DNA from: Actinoplanes sandaracinus
GTDB lineage: Bacteria > Actinomycetota > Actinomycetes > Mycobacteriales > Micromonosporaceae
Direction: 5' to 3'
NCBI RefSeq assembly: GCF_030009775.1
Contig: NZ_JASCTH010000006.1
Location: forward strand, 1 to 64,000
Length of the DNA stretch: 64,000 bases
A program made the translations under genes and the position numbers. Shown here in pieces: positions 36,097-44,954 of this stretch. Position 1 is the first letter of the stretch. Every line of letters starts with the position of its first letter. The notes under the pieces were generated by a model. It had not been told where the DNA came from. It saw only the letters and a list, made by a program, of their open reading frames with translations, and ran no database searches.

Positions 36097-36855
36097 CTAG
36101 CCGTCCACTCGGAAGGTCAGCGTCGTCGTGCCCAACTGGATCATGTCGCCCGGGTTGAGCGCGACGGCGGACACCCGCTGGCCGTTGACCATGGTGCCGT
36201 TCGTCGAGCCCAGATCGGTCAGCACGACCTGGTTGCCGTCGTAGTCCAGCCGGGCGTGGCGCCGCGAGATGCCGACGTCGGGCAGGCGAAGGTTCGCCTG
36301 GTCGCCGCGGCCGATCACGGTCGAGCCCATCTGGAGCGGGTAGGTCCGGCCGTCGCCGGAGACCAGGCCGACGCTGCGCGGGCCGCCGTGACCACCGTGC
36401 GGCGGGTAACCGCCCTGCTGGTCGTAGGGCGAGTACTGCGGGCCGGCGTCGTAGGCGGGCTGCTGCACCGGGGCGACCTCGCCACCGGTGTAGACCTCCG
36501 CCGTGACCCGGAACATGCCCGTGTCCAGGCCGTCGCCACGCTCGATCTCGACGATCACGTCGCCGTAGACGGTCCAGGCCTGCTCGCCGATGAACTCGGC
36601 CTGTGACTGGGCGAGTTCCTGGGCCAGCGCGGCCGCATAGGGCGCCAGACGACTGTGGTCGTATGGCGACAGATCAATCACGTAGCGGTTGGGCACAAGG
36701 GTGCGGCCACCGGCAAGGATGGCCTTGTGCGCCTCGGCCTCCCGCTGCATGGCATTCAGAATCTCCACAGGGTGCACGACACCCTTGAAGACCTTGGCGA
36801 AGGCCCCTTCGACCAGGCCTTCCAATCGCTTCTCAAAGCGCTGCAGCACGCTCAC
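36097..36855 (-). CDS. fhaA: FHA domain protein FhaA (DUF3662-FHA)
   Basis: A 252-residue protein with an N-terminal DUF3662 domain (VLQRFEKRLEGLVEGAFAKV; RTLVPNRYVIDLSPYDHSRL) and a C-terminal FHA domain (VIGRGDQANLRLPDVGISRR; LTDLGSTNGTMVNG). The Gly/Pro/Tyr-rich linker is shorter than in M. tuberculosis Rv0020c. FhaA binds the phosphorylated MviN/MurJ pseudokinase domain and restrains peptidoglycan export. GTG 36855 is preferred over longer in-frame starts because GAGGAGG precedes it and homologues begin with this motif. It is the first gene of the kinase operon. Confidence 0.94.
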   Translation of the reverse strand: MSVLQRFEKRLEGLVEGAFAKVFKGVVHPVEILNAMQREAEAHKAILAGGRTLVPNRYVIDLSPYDHSRLAPYAAALAQELAQSQAEFIGEQAWTVYGDVIVEIERGDGLDTGMFRVTAEVYTGGEVAPVQQPAYDAGPQYSPYDQQGGYPPHGGHGGPRSVGLVSGDGRTYPLQMGSTVIGRGDQANLRLPDVGISRRHARLDYDGNQVVLTDLGSTNGTMVNGQRVSAVALNPGDMIQLGTTTLTFRVDG

Positions 36856-37113
36856 CGGCTCCTCCTCGGGTTCCGAGGACATGATGGTATCCGGCGACCG
36901 CTTGCGCATCTGTAGCCCAAGAGCTGCCGGCACTTCTGACCCTCGTATGGCGCCCCGCAACGCCGTGCTAATGTTTCCTCCGTTGCCGGGGCGGTATCAA
37001 CTCGCTAGGTGACGTGCGACAGCGTAGTCTGTCGCAGCCAGTAACAAGAAGCAGGCCCGACCAGGCCGCTTCCGCCGAAGAGGTCAGAAGTATGATCTCC
37101 GAGGAAGTCACAT

Positions 37114-37196
37114 GGGGATGTGGCGGAATGGCAGACGCGCACGGTTCAGGTCCGTGTGTCCGAAAGGACGTGGGGGTTCAACTCCCCCCATCCCCA
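37114..37196 (+). tRNA. tRNA-Leu (anticodon CAG)
   Basis: An 83-nt class II tRNA. GGGGATG pairs with CATCCCC, the anticodon stem CACGG/CCGTG holds the loop TTCAGGT (anticodon CAG), a variable stem follows (GTGTCCGAAAGGAC) and the T-arm is GGGGGTTCAACTCCCCC. No CCA is encoded. M. tuberculosis also has leuT (CAG) just upstream of fhaA. Confidence 0.95.
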
Positions 37197-37258
37197 CGAG
37201 ATGGCGGGGGCCTCTGTCCGCGGAACGCGCGGACGGGGGCCCTCTCGTCATTTCTTCT

Positions 37259-37277
37259 CCGGGGGCCGAGCCCCCGG
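37259..37277 (+). terminator. Hairpin after tRNA-Leu
   Basis: CCGGGGG and CCCCCGG around a 5-nt loop follow the tRNA by about 60 nt. A second stem (GTCCGC/GCGGAC) lies at 37216-37234. Confidence 0.6.
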
Positions 37278-37438
37278 AAGCCCCGCATCACGGTGCGTTA
37301 CGTGGCGGGCATCTCACCCTCGCGGCTCAAGATCAAGCCCTTCGGGGGGTACGGCGAGGGGCTGCGTCAACTTTCGGGTGATGTCTGCGGGGGCGTTATG
37401 CTCGCCGCTTTATTCGGTCTTCAGGGTGGAGTTCGGTC

Positions 37439-38263
37439 GTGACGGCGACTGGTGCGGGTGTCGGGCAGGGCAAGCGCAACGTGCTCGGCGTGCTGGTGGA
37501 TGCGACTGACTACGCGACCGCCACGGCACAGATCATGGAGGCCGCCCGGGAACAGCGCGGGTTCGCGGTGACGGCCCTGGCGGTGCACGGCGTCATGACC
37601 GGAGTCGAGGACCGGGCGCACAATGCCCGGCTGAACTCCTTCGATCTGGTGACTCCGGACGGCCAGCCGGTGCGGTGGGCACTGAACCTGTTGCACGGGG
37701 CCGGGCTCACCGATCGCGTCTACGGCCCGTCGCTCACCCTGAAGGTGGTCGAGCAGGCCGCCGCCGAGGGACTCCCCGTCTACCTGTACGGCTCCACCGA
37801 GCCGGTCCTGGAGAAGTTGGTCCCGGCGCTGCAGGGAATGTTCCCGGCGCTGAAGATCGCCGGGGTGGAGGCGTCCAAGTTCCGCAAGTCGCAGCCGGGC
37901 GAGCCGGAGGCGATCGCCGAGCGGATCAAGGCGTCCGGCGCCCGGATCGTGCTGGTCGGGCTCGGGTGCCCCCGACAGGAGATCTTCACCTACGCGATGC
38001 GGCCGCTGCTGGACATGCCCCTGCTGGCCGTGGGCGCCGCCTTCGACTACCACGCCGGCCTGTTGAGGAACCCGCCCGTGTGGATGCAGAGGTACGCGCT
38101 GGAGTGGCTGTGGCGCCTCGGCTTGGAGCCCAAGCGTCTGTGGAAGCGGTACATCCTGCTGAACCCGGCGTACCTGAGCCGGCTCGGCGCGCAGAAGCTC
38201 GGCGTGTGGAAGGCGACCCCGCCGGCCCCGGCGACCGACCCGGTGCGGGAGTTCGCGGTCTGA
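37439..38263 (+). CDS. WecG/TagA/CpsF family glycosyltransferase
   Basis: A 274-residue GT26-type transferase that typically adds ManNAc or ManNAcA to an undecaprenyl-linked sugar during wall teichoic acid or capsule assembly. Family motifs: ALAVHGVMTGVEDR, LVTPDGQPVRWALN, DRVYGPSLT, GLPVYLYGSTEPVLEKLVPA, GARIVLVGLGCPRQEIF and AAFDYHAGLLRNPPVWMQRY followed by EWLWRLGLEPKRLWKRY. The C-terminal helical part usually contacts the membrane. GTG 37439 is preceded by GGTGGAG. No other glycan genes are adjacent. Confidence 0.9.
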   Translation: MTATGAGVGQGKRNVLGVLVDATDYATATAQIMEAAREQRGFAVTALAVHGVMTGVEDRAHNARLNSFDLVTPDGQPVRWALNLLHGAGLTDRVYGPSLTLKVVEQAAAEGLPVYLYGSTEPVLEKLVPALQGMFPALKIAGVEASKFRKSQPGEPEAIAERIKASGARIVLVGLGCPRQEIFTYAMRPLLDMPLLAVGAAFDYHAGLLRNPPVWMQRYALEWLWRLGLEPKRLWKRYILLNPAYLSRLGAQKLGVWKATPPAPATDPVREFAV

Positions 38264-38438
38264 GCTGAGCTGATCTTGTATCGGACAGTGCGGTACAGGT
38301 CACTCTTTGAATGTGCGGCTTGTCCACATAGTCGGCAACATTCTCGACTGACAGCGACGGTCCGTTTACACGCGGTGGTTTTTGACCCCTACGGGTAGCT
38401 CTTCGGGGCATATCCCGGTTTCGCGGCTTGCACAAACG

Positions 38439-39062
38439 GTGAACGCTGTCGATGTGGACACCGCTGTGGACGTCATCCTGATCGGCACCCTCGCCGCCGT
38501 CTGGCTCACCGCCGGGCTGCTGGCGGACGGCATGCCCGCCGCCGGTTCCGCGCGCCAGCTCCGGCGCCGGGCCGGGTTCCTCTCCGCTCTGGTCGGTGCC
38601 GGGGTCGCGGTGTTCGCCGCGGTTCCGCTCATCACCGAACTGGTGCCGGGCGTTTCGGCGGCCCCCGCGGCCGCGCTGCTCCCAGCCGTACCGGCCCTGC
38701 TCGTGCTCACCGCGACCGTGCGCCGCCTCGGTTGGGTCCGGCGGGGTGCGGGAGCGTTCGCCACCGCACCGCTCACGCCGGTGCCGCCTGGCCTGCGGGC
38801 TGCGGCGGCCCACCCGCTGCTGGCCGCGCCACTGCAGGTCACCGGTCTCGCCGCGCTGGTCGGCTTGCCGATCGCTGCGGGCGTGGTGGAGCTGCCCGGT
38901 GGCGAGGCGACCGCGATGGCGGGCATCGCGGTCATCGCGATCGTGCTGGCGGTCGCCGTGATCGGGATCCGGGCGGCGCTGCGCCACAACCGCCTGGCCC
39001 CGCTGGGGCTGGCGTCGCTCGACCGGGACCGCGAGCGACCGACCCCGGTGGGTGTGCGCTAG
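38439..39062 (+). CDS. Hypothetical polytopic membrane protein
   Basis: About 207 residues with five or six hydrophobic segments (VILIGTLAAVWLTAGLLA; FLSALVGAGVAVFAAVPLI; ALLPAVPALLVLTATV; VTGLAALVGLPIAAGVV; AGIAVIAIVLAVAVIGI). The tail is basic. No family is recognised. The start is uncertain: GTG 38439 sits before the first helix, and the frame stays open back to TTG 38382. It is followed by a gene on the opposite strand. Confidence 0.6.
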   Translation: MNAVDVDTAVDVILIGTLAAVWLTAGLLADGMPAAGSARQLRRRAGFLSALVGAGVAVFAAVPLITELVPGVSAAPAAALLPAVPALLVLTATVRRLGWVRRGAGAFATAPLTPVPPGLRAAAAHPLLAAPLQVTGLAALVGLPIAAGVVELPGGEATAMAGIAVIAIVLAVAVIGIRAALRHNRLAPLGLASLDRDRERPTPVGVR

Positions 39063-39076
39063 ACGGGCCGACCGCC

Positions 39077-39526
39077 CTACTGCTTCTTCGCTTCCTGCAC
39101 GTAAAGCAGCTCCAGAATGGAGCGCGCCGCCTCGAACCAGCGGTCCAGCCACTCCGACGGCGGCAACGTGCCTCGGGCCGGAAGCTCCAGCAGCAGGCCG
39201 CGCAGCAGCGGGTGGTCCGCCATCGACTGGCTCGATGAGGAGTCGGACCAGCTGGACGAACCGAAGACCGGCTCACTCAGGCTCGGCAGGTCCAGGGACG
39301 GCAGCTTCGCGGCCCGGTCCAGCGCGCTGGTCGGCTCGATGCTGTGCGACCGGCCCGGAGACCGGGTCGGAAGCCCGGATCCACTGCGCGACATCAGCTC
39401 GCCGTCACTGTTGTCGGAGGAGAGCGCCTCGCGCCGGCCCTGCCGGTACGCGCTGACGCCACCGCTGAACCGGTCCTGCGCCGTCGTCGATGAACCGTTG
39501 CTGAGGTTCTCGGAACCAATCGTCAT
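39077..39526 (-). CDS. Hypothetical protein with conserved-looking C-terminal helix region
   Basis: A 149-residue soluble protein. Residues 1-100 are Ser-rich and probably disordered (SLSEPVFGSSSWSDSSSS). The C-terminal 45 residues form a compact helical segment (LLRGLLLELPARGTLPPSEW, then LDRWFEAARSILELLYVQEA). No signal peptide or membrane helix is seen. The family is not recognised. The gene is flanked by convergent and unrelated genes. Confidence 0.6.
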   Translation of the reverse strand: MTIGSENLSNGSSTTAQDRFSGGVSAYRQGRREALSSDNSDGELMSRSGSGLPTRSPGRSHSIEPTSALDRAAKLPSLDLPSLSEPVFGSSSWSDSSSSQSMADHPLLRGLLLELPARGTLPPSEWLDRWFEAARSILELLYVQEAKKQ

Positions 39527-39691
39527 CTGTCTGCCTTGCCTCGTTCGGTGATGTGTCCCGGCCCATCAGCGCGGTCCGGTCCGCGCTTGAGACTTTCAAC
39601 GAGGCGAGTCGCACACAGCGACGGCAAAATCGGGCAAATAGCAACGGCCGACCCGGGCGATCCGCTCGCCGCGCCGGCCGTTCCCGCGTCC

Positions 39692-39916
39692 TCAGTGGTC
39701 GAACTCGCCGTCCTTGGCACCGCCCACGAACGCGTCCCACTCGGCCGCCGTGAAGATCAGTGCGGGTCCTGTCGGGTTCTTGGAGTCACGGACCGCGATC
39801 GCTTCACCGACGAAGGCGACCTCGACACAGTTGTCGCCGTTGGGGCCACTTCGTGTGCTCTTGACCCACTGAGCCTGGTTGAGATCGACCCGAAGGCCCT
39901 TGGCCTGGATTTCCAC
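39692..39916 (-). CDS. DUF397 domain protein
   Basis: A 74-residue protein of the actinobacterial DUF397 family: QWVKSTRSGPNGDNCVEVAF, AIAVRDSKNPTGPALIFTAA and EWDAFVGGAKDGEFD are standard. GTG 39916 has GAGGAG 6 nt upstream. DUF397 proteins are encoded with XRE/DUF5753 regulators and act as small partners, as in the BldB/AbaA/WhiJ-like systems of Streptomyces. Here the adjacent regulator is a pseudogene, so this gene is an orphan. Confidence 0.88.
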   Translation of the reverse strand: MEIQAKGLRVDLNQAQWVKSTRSGPNGDNCVEVAFVGEAIAVRDSKNPTGPALIFTAAEWDAFVGGAKDGEFDH

Positions 39917-39917
39917 A

Positions 39918-40626
39918 ATGGCTCCTCTACCGGCATCTCGATCATCCCGCTGGACGCTTCCGGATCCAGGGCGGCCGCCCAAATGGTGTCGAGGACCTCG
40001 CGGCACATGCGGCGATCGCCGCCCTGCGCAGGAAGAGCACACCGGCCCCGTTCGCCGCGAGCACCGCGTCGGGGTCGCCGGCGGAGGGGAGGTCGCGGGT
40101 CGGCTGACCACCACTTCATCGAGCACCACCCCGAGATCGATTGGATCGTCCTGAATCAACAACGACCACCGTTGCCTTCGGACGTGGACGCGCCGCGTGA
40201 TTCTCTGATCAGTGTCATCCCATTGGGCGGATCCGATGAAAGCCATTGCGTGCGCTTCGGTGTACAAAAGGCCCGGAATGACCGGATGCTCAGGCGTCCG
40301 GAATGATCTAGCTTCCACCTTAAAGCCGGCATAAGTGCTGTTCAGGACGGTCGAGCAGGGATGCCACCAGCCTTCCCGGCGGGCAGGTTGAGCAATTCCG
40401 ACTCACCCTTTCATTATGTCAGCATTTGCGCCATAAAGTGCGTCATATCGCTTACGCCTGCCGCCTGCGCGTCGGTATGCCCGGTTTCGATACGCGTTAT
40501 CTTGGACGGCGAACAACCCAGCCGTTCCACCACCACATCGATGGCCGCGCCGGCCTCCTCGCGAAGTCTGCGCAGTTCCACACCGAGGCGGCGCCGTCGC
40601 GGGGCGGGACTGCGGCGTTGATTCAC
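39918..40626 (-). pseudogene. Broken XRE/DUF5753 regulator
   Basis: An intact HTH start (MNQRRSPAPRRRRLGVELRR; LGCSPSKITRIETGHTDAQA) ends at a stop near 40414. In another frame the expected continuation is readable: REGWWHP, FRTPEHPVIPGLLYTEAHAM and DQRITRRVHVRRQRWSLLIQ, then DDPIDLGVVLDEVVVSRP, standard DUF5753. After about 40100 the frame changes again and a piece is missing before EVLDTIWAAALDPEASSGMI, which resembles the domain's last helix. Two frame changes and a deletion indicate decay. A perfect inverted repeat upstream (40651-40677) may be its former operator. Confidence 0.8.
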
Positions 40627-40956
40627 ACGGTCGGTCTCCGGGTCCGGTCTTGATCATCCAAGCACAGTGGATGATCACGGAGAATCACGGAAGCGTGACA
40701 TGCAACTTGCATCGACGACACTGGTGGTGCAATCTTTCCGTATGGCTTGCATCACTCAACGTTCTTGAGCGAGGCGGCCAGAACTGGCGAAACGGAACAA
40801 AACGACGTCCATCACGGGGCGCCGAGCCATCGGAAGTCCGAGTTGGACTTTCGCCCCGACACGGGTGGGGCTGTTCGGCGATAGTGACGTTCCGCAACCA
40901 CCTTCGATGGTCAATTCCCCCGAAGGCTTGCAAAAGTGCATTCAGGCGGCAAACTG
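40627..40956. other. Regulatory intergenic region
   Basis: 330 nt between the broken regulator and a divergent hypothetical gene. It holds no gene, but contains the inverted repeat at 40651-40677, a TGCAACTTGCA palindrome at 40701-40711 and several more TTGCA/TGCAA words. This density suggests binding sites for an HTH regulator of the WhiJ/BldB-like type. Confidence 0.5.
40651..40677. promoter_or_regulatory. Perfect 10-bp inverted repeat (operator candidate)
   Basis: TGATCATCCA and TGGATGATCA flank a 7-nt spacer, 25 nt upstream of the broken XRE regulator. It looks like an autoregulatory operator left behind after the gene decayed. Confidence 0.65.
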
Positions 40957-41316
40957 ATGCACCAGTCACCAAAGTCCACACTCCACACGGGTCTCAGGGC
41001 AGGAGATGACGTGGTTCTACCTCGGTCCGGTGATGTCATCCACGTGACGAAGGCGGCCAGCGTCCAATTCGCATCACCGATGCTTTTCCGGGTCATCCGG
41101 GTCCACGACTGGCCGACGTATGAAGGCTGGGTCTGGCTGGATGGCTACGAACTGAACTCGGCCGGTGACGCGGTCGAGCGCCGTTCCATCTTTGTGCAGG
41201 TCAACGGGCTTCGTCAGGTCGGGAAGGCGCCCGATCCGCGAGCCCGCAACGGCCGTCAGCCAGCCACCCGCCCGGGAGTCCTCCCCGCGCGGACGGCCCG
41301 CACCACCAACCGCTAA
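40957..41316 (+). CDS. Hypothetical protein beside XRE/DUF397 locus
   Basis: A 119-residue protein. The core GDDVVLPRSGDVIHVTKAAS, FRVIRVHDWPTYEGWVWLDG and RRSIFVQVNGLRQVG looks like a small beta-barrel; the tail is basic and Pro/Arg-rich. Similar proteins occur next to HTH/DUF397 genes in Micromonosporaceae, an impression that cannot be checked here. ATG 40957 has AGGCGG 7 nt upstream; GTG 40936 is the alternative. Its stop codon overlaps that of the convergent PASTA gene. Confidence 0.6.
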   Translation: MHQSPKSTLHTGLRAGDDVVLPRSGDVIHVTKAASVQFASPMLFRVIRVHDWPTYEGWVWLDGYELNSAGDAVERRSIFVQVNGLRQVGKAPDPRARNGRQPATRPGVLPARTARTTNR

Positions 41317-41948
41317 CCGGAAGCGCTGGCCGACGGCACGGCGGCCGGCGGAGTGGTCGGTGTGCCCTGCCGTGCGACGGCGACGATGAGGGTCACGCGG
41401 GTGTCCGACGGCACCTGCTGGCCCTCGGCGGGGTCACAGTTGATCACCGTGTCCGGCTCGGCGTCGCTCTCGCGGCGGATCACCCGCCACTTCAGGCCGC
41501 TGCGAGCCAGCGCCGCCTGTGCGTCCGCGAGGGGCATTCCCCGCAGCGCGGGGACGTTCACCTCCTGGTCGGAGGGTTCGGTGGTCGGCGTCGTGGCCGT
41601 CGCGCCGGTGCCCGGCGTGGTGACTCCCGGGTCCGGGCCGTTCGTCAGACGGGTGGCGGGCGGCGTGTCCCCGGGTGTCTCCGCGTCTCCGCCGGTGTTC
41701 CGAACGATCACCGCGATCCCGACGGCGAGCAGGCCGACCAGCACCAGCGCGACGGTGCCGACCGCGATCGGCGCCCACCACCGGCCCGACGGTTCAGCCT
41801 GTCCGGGGTCGGTCCAGTCGCTGTCCTCGTCGTACGGGTTCCGGGGGACAGCGCCGTAGGGCCGCACTCCGGCCCGGCCGGTCCAGACGTCGCGGTCGTC
41901 CGATTCGGGACGATCGTCCACAGGGTCCGGATCGCGCTCCTCGGCCAT
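41313..41948 (-). CDS. Membrane-anchored single-PASTA-domain protein
   Basis: A 211-residue protein with an acidic cytoplasmic N-terminus (MAEERDPDPVDDRPESDDRD), one transmembrane helix (PIAVGTVALVLVGLLAVGIA), a Thr/Pro/Gly-rich stalk and one PASTA domain (VNVPALRGMPLADAQAALAR; GLKWRVIRRESDAEPDTVIN; DPAEGQQVPSDTRVTLIVAV). There is no kinase domain. It could sense or bind peptidoglycan fragments alongside PknB, whose own PASTA count is three; this is inference. It is convergent and overlapping with the preceding gene. Confidence 0.8.
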   Translation of the reverse strand: MAEERDPDPVDDRPESDDRDVWTGRAGVRPYGAVPRNPYDEDSDWTDPGQAEPSGRWWAPIAVGTVALVLVGLLAVGIAVIVRNTGGDAETPGDTPPATRLTNGPDPGVTTPGTGATATTPTTEPSDQEVNVPALRGMPLADAQAALARSGLKWRVIRRESDAEPDTVINCDPAEGQQVPSDTRVTLIVAVARQGTPTTPPAAVPSASASG

Positions 41949-42091
41949 CGCCGCGTCCTTCCGCTCCGTACATCCGCTCCAGTGCAGCGTCAAGGTATCG
42001 AATCTTGCGCGACGAGTGTGGTTTCCACCAGGGGAAAGCAACCGGGGCGACCATTTCCCAGACATCGGCGCGGGCCAGTACAGTGCGCGGC

Positions 42092-43318
42092 ATGGCCGAG
42101 AAGGGCTGGACAGCACAAGCCGCCACGGCGGCCGGAATCGCCGCCGGCACCGGGGCCGCACAACTGGGCCTCGGGTACGGCTTGGGCGTCATCGCCTGGC
42201 CGGTGACCGCCATCGAGGGTGACAGCGCGTGGCTGGGCAGTCTCGGCTGGGCCACCTGGATCACGGCGAGCGCGACCGTTCTCGGCGCGGTGATCGCCGG
42301 GCGGCTGCGCCCCGAGCGCGCGGACCGGTGGCGTGGGCTCTGGCGGTTCGCGCTGGCGCTCGCCTCGGCGCTGGGTGCGCTGGTGTCTCTCGCCCTGGTG
42401 GCGTTGCCGGCCCGCGCCGCGGTGCGCGCCGACACGGTCTCCCCGCAACTCGTCGCCGGCGGTTACGCGCTAGCCGGCCTGCTCGCCGGGCTCGTGGTCG
42501 CCTTCTGGGCGGTGTCCTCCGGCCCGGTCGCGGCCAACCTGATCGGGACCGCGCTCTGGCTGTGGGCGCTGGCGGTCGCCGGCGTGGTTGCCGAGCTGGC
42601 CAGTGGACGTGACTTCGAGACGTACCTGACCAGTTGGCAGTTCGCCGAGTCGGTCAGTCCGGTGCAGTACGGCGGGATCTACTGGCCGAGCGCCTTGTTG
42701 ACCTTGGTTGCGGCGTTCATCATCGGCTCGGTGGCGGCGGCTCCGGCGGCATGGCGGGGCGAGGTGGGGCTGGGCACGGCGATCTCCGGAGCGGTCGGGC
42801 CGCTGCTGGTCGCCTTCTCCTTCCTGACTCTGGCTCCACAGCTGACCGAGGTGATGGGCCCGCTGGAGTCGGCGTACCTCATCGCGCCGTACGCCGCCCT
42901 CGCCGGTCTGGGGGGCTCCGCGCTCGCGGTGGGGATCGCCCAGGGCCGGCACGGCCGTCTCGATCGGCCGCGAGCGGCCGTCCCGGAGCCGGTGGACGCC
43001 TCGCCTGCGGGCGAGAGGCCACCGGTCAAGGAGGCGCCGCCGGCGGGCGAGACGCCCGCGGTCAAGGACGCGCTACCGGTGAAGGCGACCGCGACCGGCC
43101 GGGCGACCCCCGCCACCCCGCGTGCGACGGTGCCGGACAAGCCCACGAAACCGGCCGTGGTGGATCCGGAGATCGCCGCGGCTGCCCGGCAGACCGGCCG
43201 CGCGCCCGCGAAACGCCGGAACGGCAACGGCGAGACGACGCGCTCGACGATCACCCCGCCCCCGGCGAGCCCGACGGTCGCCCGGATCAATCCGGACGAA
43301 CCAGAAAAGCGCCCGTAG
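42092..43318 (+). CDS. Hypothetical polytopic membrane protein
   Basis: A 408-residue protein. The first about 290 residues contain seven or eight hydrophobic helices (AAQLGLGYGLGVIAWPVTAI; WITASATVLGAVIAG; GYALAGLLAGLVVAFWAV; LLTLVAAFIIGSVAAAPAAW). The rest is a Pro/Ala/Thr-rich, Lys/Arg-containing cytoplasmic tail. Family unknown; similar proteins occur widely in Micromonosporaceae. TACAGT at 42079-42084 ends 7 nt before the ATG and no Shine-Dalgarno is seen, so the mRNA is probably leaderless. Confidence 0.7.
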   Translation: MAEKGWTAQAATAAGIAAGTGAAQLGLGYGLGVIAWPVTAIEGDSAWLGSLGWATWITASATVLGAVIAGRLRPERADRWRGLWRFALALASALGALVSLALVALPARAAVRADTVSPQLVAGGYALAGLLAGLVVAFWAVSSGPVAANLIGTALWLWALAVAGVVAELASGRDFETYLTSWQFAESVSPVQYGGIYWPSALLTLVAAFIIGSVAAAPAAWRGEVGLGTAISGAVGPLLVAFSFLTLAPQLTEVMGPLESAYLIAPYAALAGLGGSALAVGIAQGRHGRLDRPRAAVPEPVDASPAGERPPVKEAPPAGETPAVKDALPVKATATGRATPATPRATVPDKPTKPAVVDPEIAAAARQTGRAPAKRRNGNGETTRSTITPPPASPTVARINPDEPEKRP

Positions 43319-43324
43319 AGGTCG

Positions 43325-44797
43325 TCAGATCGGCCAGGTGTGGACCGGCTCGTTGGATCGTTGGTACTCCAGGTAGCGCTGCGTCATCTCGCACAGGGCC
43401 GCGGCCCGGGACAGGCCACGCGCCTCGGCGGCCCCGACCGCCGCCGTCTGCCAGGTCGCCCCGTTGCGGCCGGTCCGGCACCGGTCCGCGATGATCCCGA
43501 GCAGCCGGTCCCGCTGGGCCGGACGCACTCCCAGCAGGTCCAAGCCGGTGCGCGCCCGTGGCAGCAGCACGTCACGGACCAGATCGGTCACCGCCACCTC
43601 GCCCCGTCCCGGCCAGGTCAGGTCAGCCTCGATGCCGTCCCGGGCGCCGGCCCGGAAATTCGCCTCGGCCGTGGCAAAGGCGAGGCGGGCCCAGATCGGC
43701 GGGTCCTCCTCAACGAGCTGCCGGACCAGTCCGAAGTAGAACGCGGCGTTCGCGACCAGGTCCGCCACCGAGGGGCCGGAGGGCAGGACCCGGTTCTCCA
43801 CCCGCAGGTGGGGCCGTCCGTCGGAGACGTCGTAGACCGGCCGGTTCCAGCGATAGACGGTGCCGTTGTGCATGCGTAGCTCGTACAGATGGGGAATGTT
43901 TCCGCAGGCGCGGACCGCGACCGGGTCCTCCTCGCTCAGCTCGGGCAGCAGCGGCGGGAAATATCGGAGGTTCTCCTCGTAGAGGTCGAGGACCGAGTCG
44001 ATCCAGCGGTCACCGAACCAGACCCGGGGCCGGACGCCTTGCGCGCTGAACTCGTCCGGGCGCGCGTCGGTGGCCTGTTCGAAGAACGGGATCCGGGTCT
44101 CCGCCCAGAGCCTGCGCCCGTAGAGGTAGGGCGAGTTGGCGCCGAGCGCGAGCTGCACGCCGGCGATCGCCTGGGAGGCGTTCCAGTACCGCGCGAAGTC
44201 GGCCGGCGCGACCTGGATGTGGAACTGGGTGCTCGTGCAGGCGCCTTCCGGCGCGATCGTGTCGCTGCTGGCCACCAAATGCTCGGTGCCATCGATGTCG
44301 ATCCGGAAGTCGTCGCCGCGGGCTCCGGCGATCTCGCGGTCCAGCGCCCGGAACCGCTCGTTGTCGGAGAGGTTGGCCAGGACCAGGTGGCCGGGCCGGA
44401 CGGTGGGGAGCATGCCGATCAGGGCGAGGCGGCTCTCGCCTTTGCCGGCGCACTCGGACGCCGCCCGGAGAGCGTCCAGGATGTCCTGTTCGTAGTCGCC
44501 TAGGCCGTCGCCGGAGACCAGCCGGGGCGGGACGTTCAGTTCGAGGTTGAACCGGCTGAGTTCGGGCTGGAAGCGCGGATCACCGAGGTCGGCGAGGATC
44601 TCGGCGTTGCGCATCGCCGGGGCGGCCTCCGCGTCGACCAGGTTGATCTCGATTTCCAGGCCGGTGGTGGGGCCGCCGGAACCGAACGGCTCGCTCGCCA
44701 GCATGCCGGTCAGAACATCGACGCAGCAGCGCACCTTCCGCCGGAACAGGACCCGGTCATGCGGCGAGAAGACGGCGGTGCCCAGTTCTTTGCCCAT
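43325..44797 (-). CDS. Glutamate-cysteine ligase family 2 (GCS2)-type protein
   Basis: A 490-residue carboxylate-amine ligase-like enzyme. The N-terminal substrate/metal region is TTGLEIEINLVDAEAAPAMR, followed by RFQPELSRFNLELNVPPRLV, GACTSTQFHIQVAPADFARY and a nucleotide-site-like HNGTVYRWNRPVYD. GCS2 proteins in actinobacteria include MshC-unrelated ligases and EgtA-like enzymes; ergothioneine or glutathione roles cannot be assigned without neighbours, and none of egtBCDE is present. ATG 44797 has GGGAGGG in front; the frame extends further upstream. Confidence 0.8.
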   Translation of the reverse strand: MGKELGTAVFSPHDRVLFRRKVRCCVDVLTGMLASEPFGSGGPTTGLEIEINLVDAEAAPAMRNAEILADLGDPRFQPELSRFNLELNVPPRLVSGDGLGDYEQDILDALRAASECAGKGESRLALIGMLPTVRPGHLVLANLSDNERFRALDREIAGARGDDFRIDIDGTEHLVASSDTIAPEGACTSTQFHIQVAPADFARYWNASQAIAGVQLALGANSPYLYGRRLWAETRIPFFEQATDARPDEFSAQGVRPRVWFGDRWIDSVLDLYEENLRYFPPLLPELSEEDPVAVRACGNIPHLYELRMHNGTVYRWNRPVYDVSDGRPHLRVENRVLPSGPSVADLVANAAFYFGLVRQLVEEDPPIWARLAFATAEANFRAGARDGIEADLTWPGRGEVAVTDLVRDVLLPRARTGLDLLGVRPAQRDRLLGIIADRCRTGRNGATWQTAAVGAAEARGLSRAAALCEMTQRYLEYQRSNEPVHTWPI

Positions 44798-44906
44798 GTG
44801 CCCTCCCAGGACGGCCAAGGACGAACCAACGTCGATCACCGCTCTGTGAACGAACGCTTGCGCTCGGTTCACCCTGCCATCCCGGGAGGAGGACCGCCAG
44901 CGACAG

Positions 44907-44942
44907 GAGAAGCGCCGCTGGCGGAAACGGGCGGCGCTTCTC
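44907..44942. terminator. Terminator downstream of YceI
   Basis: GAGAAGCGCCGC and GCGGCGCTTCTC pair across a 12-nt loop, between the YceI stop and the GCS2 start. Confidence 0.7.
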
Positions 44943-44954
44943 GATCGGGCACGG

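Noticed and set aside
24300..37200. Replication origin within the window
   Set aside because: Gene order indicates proximity to oriC, but no cluster of DnaA boxes (TTGTCCACA-like) and no dnaA, dnaN or gyr genes were found.
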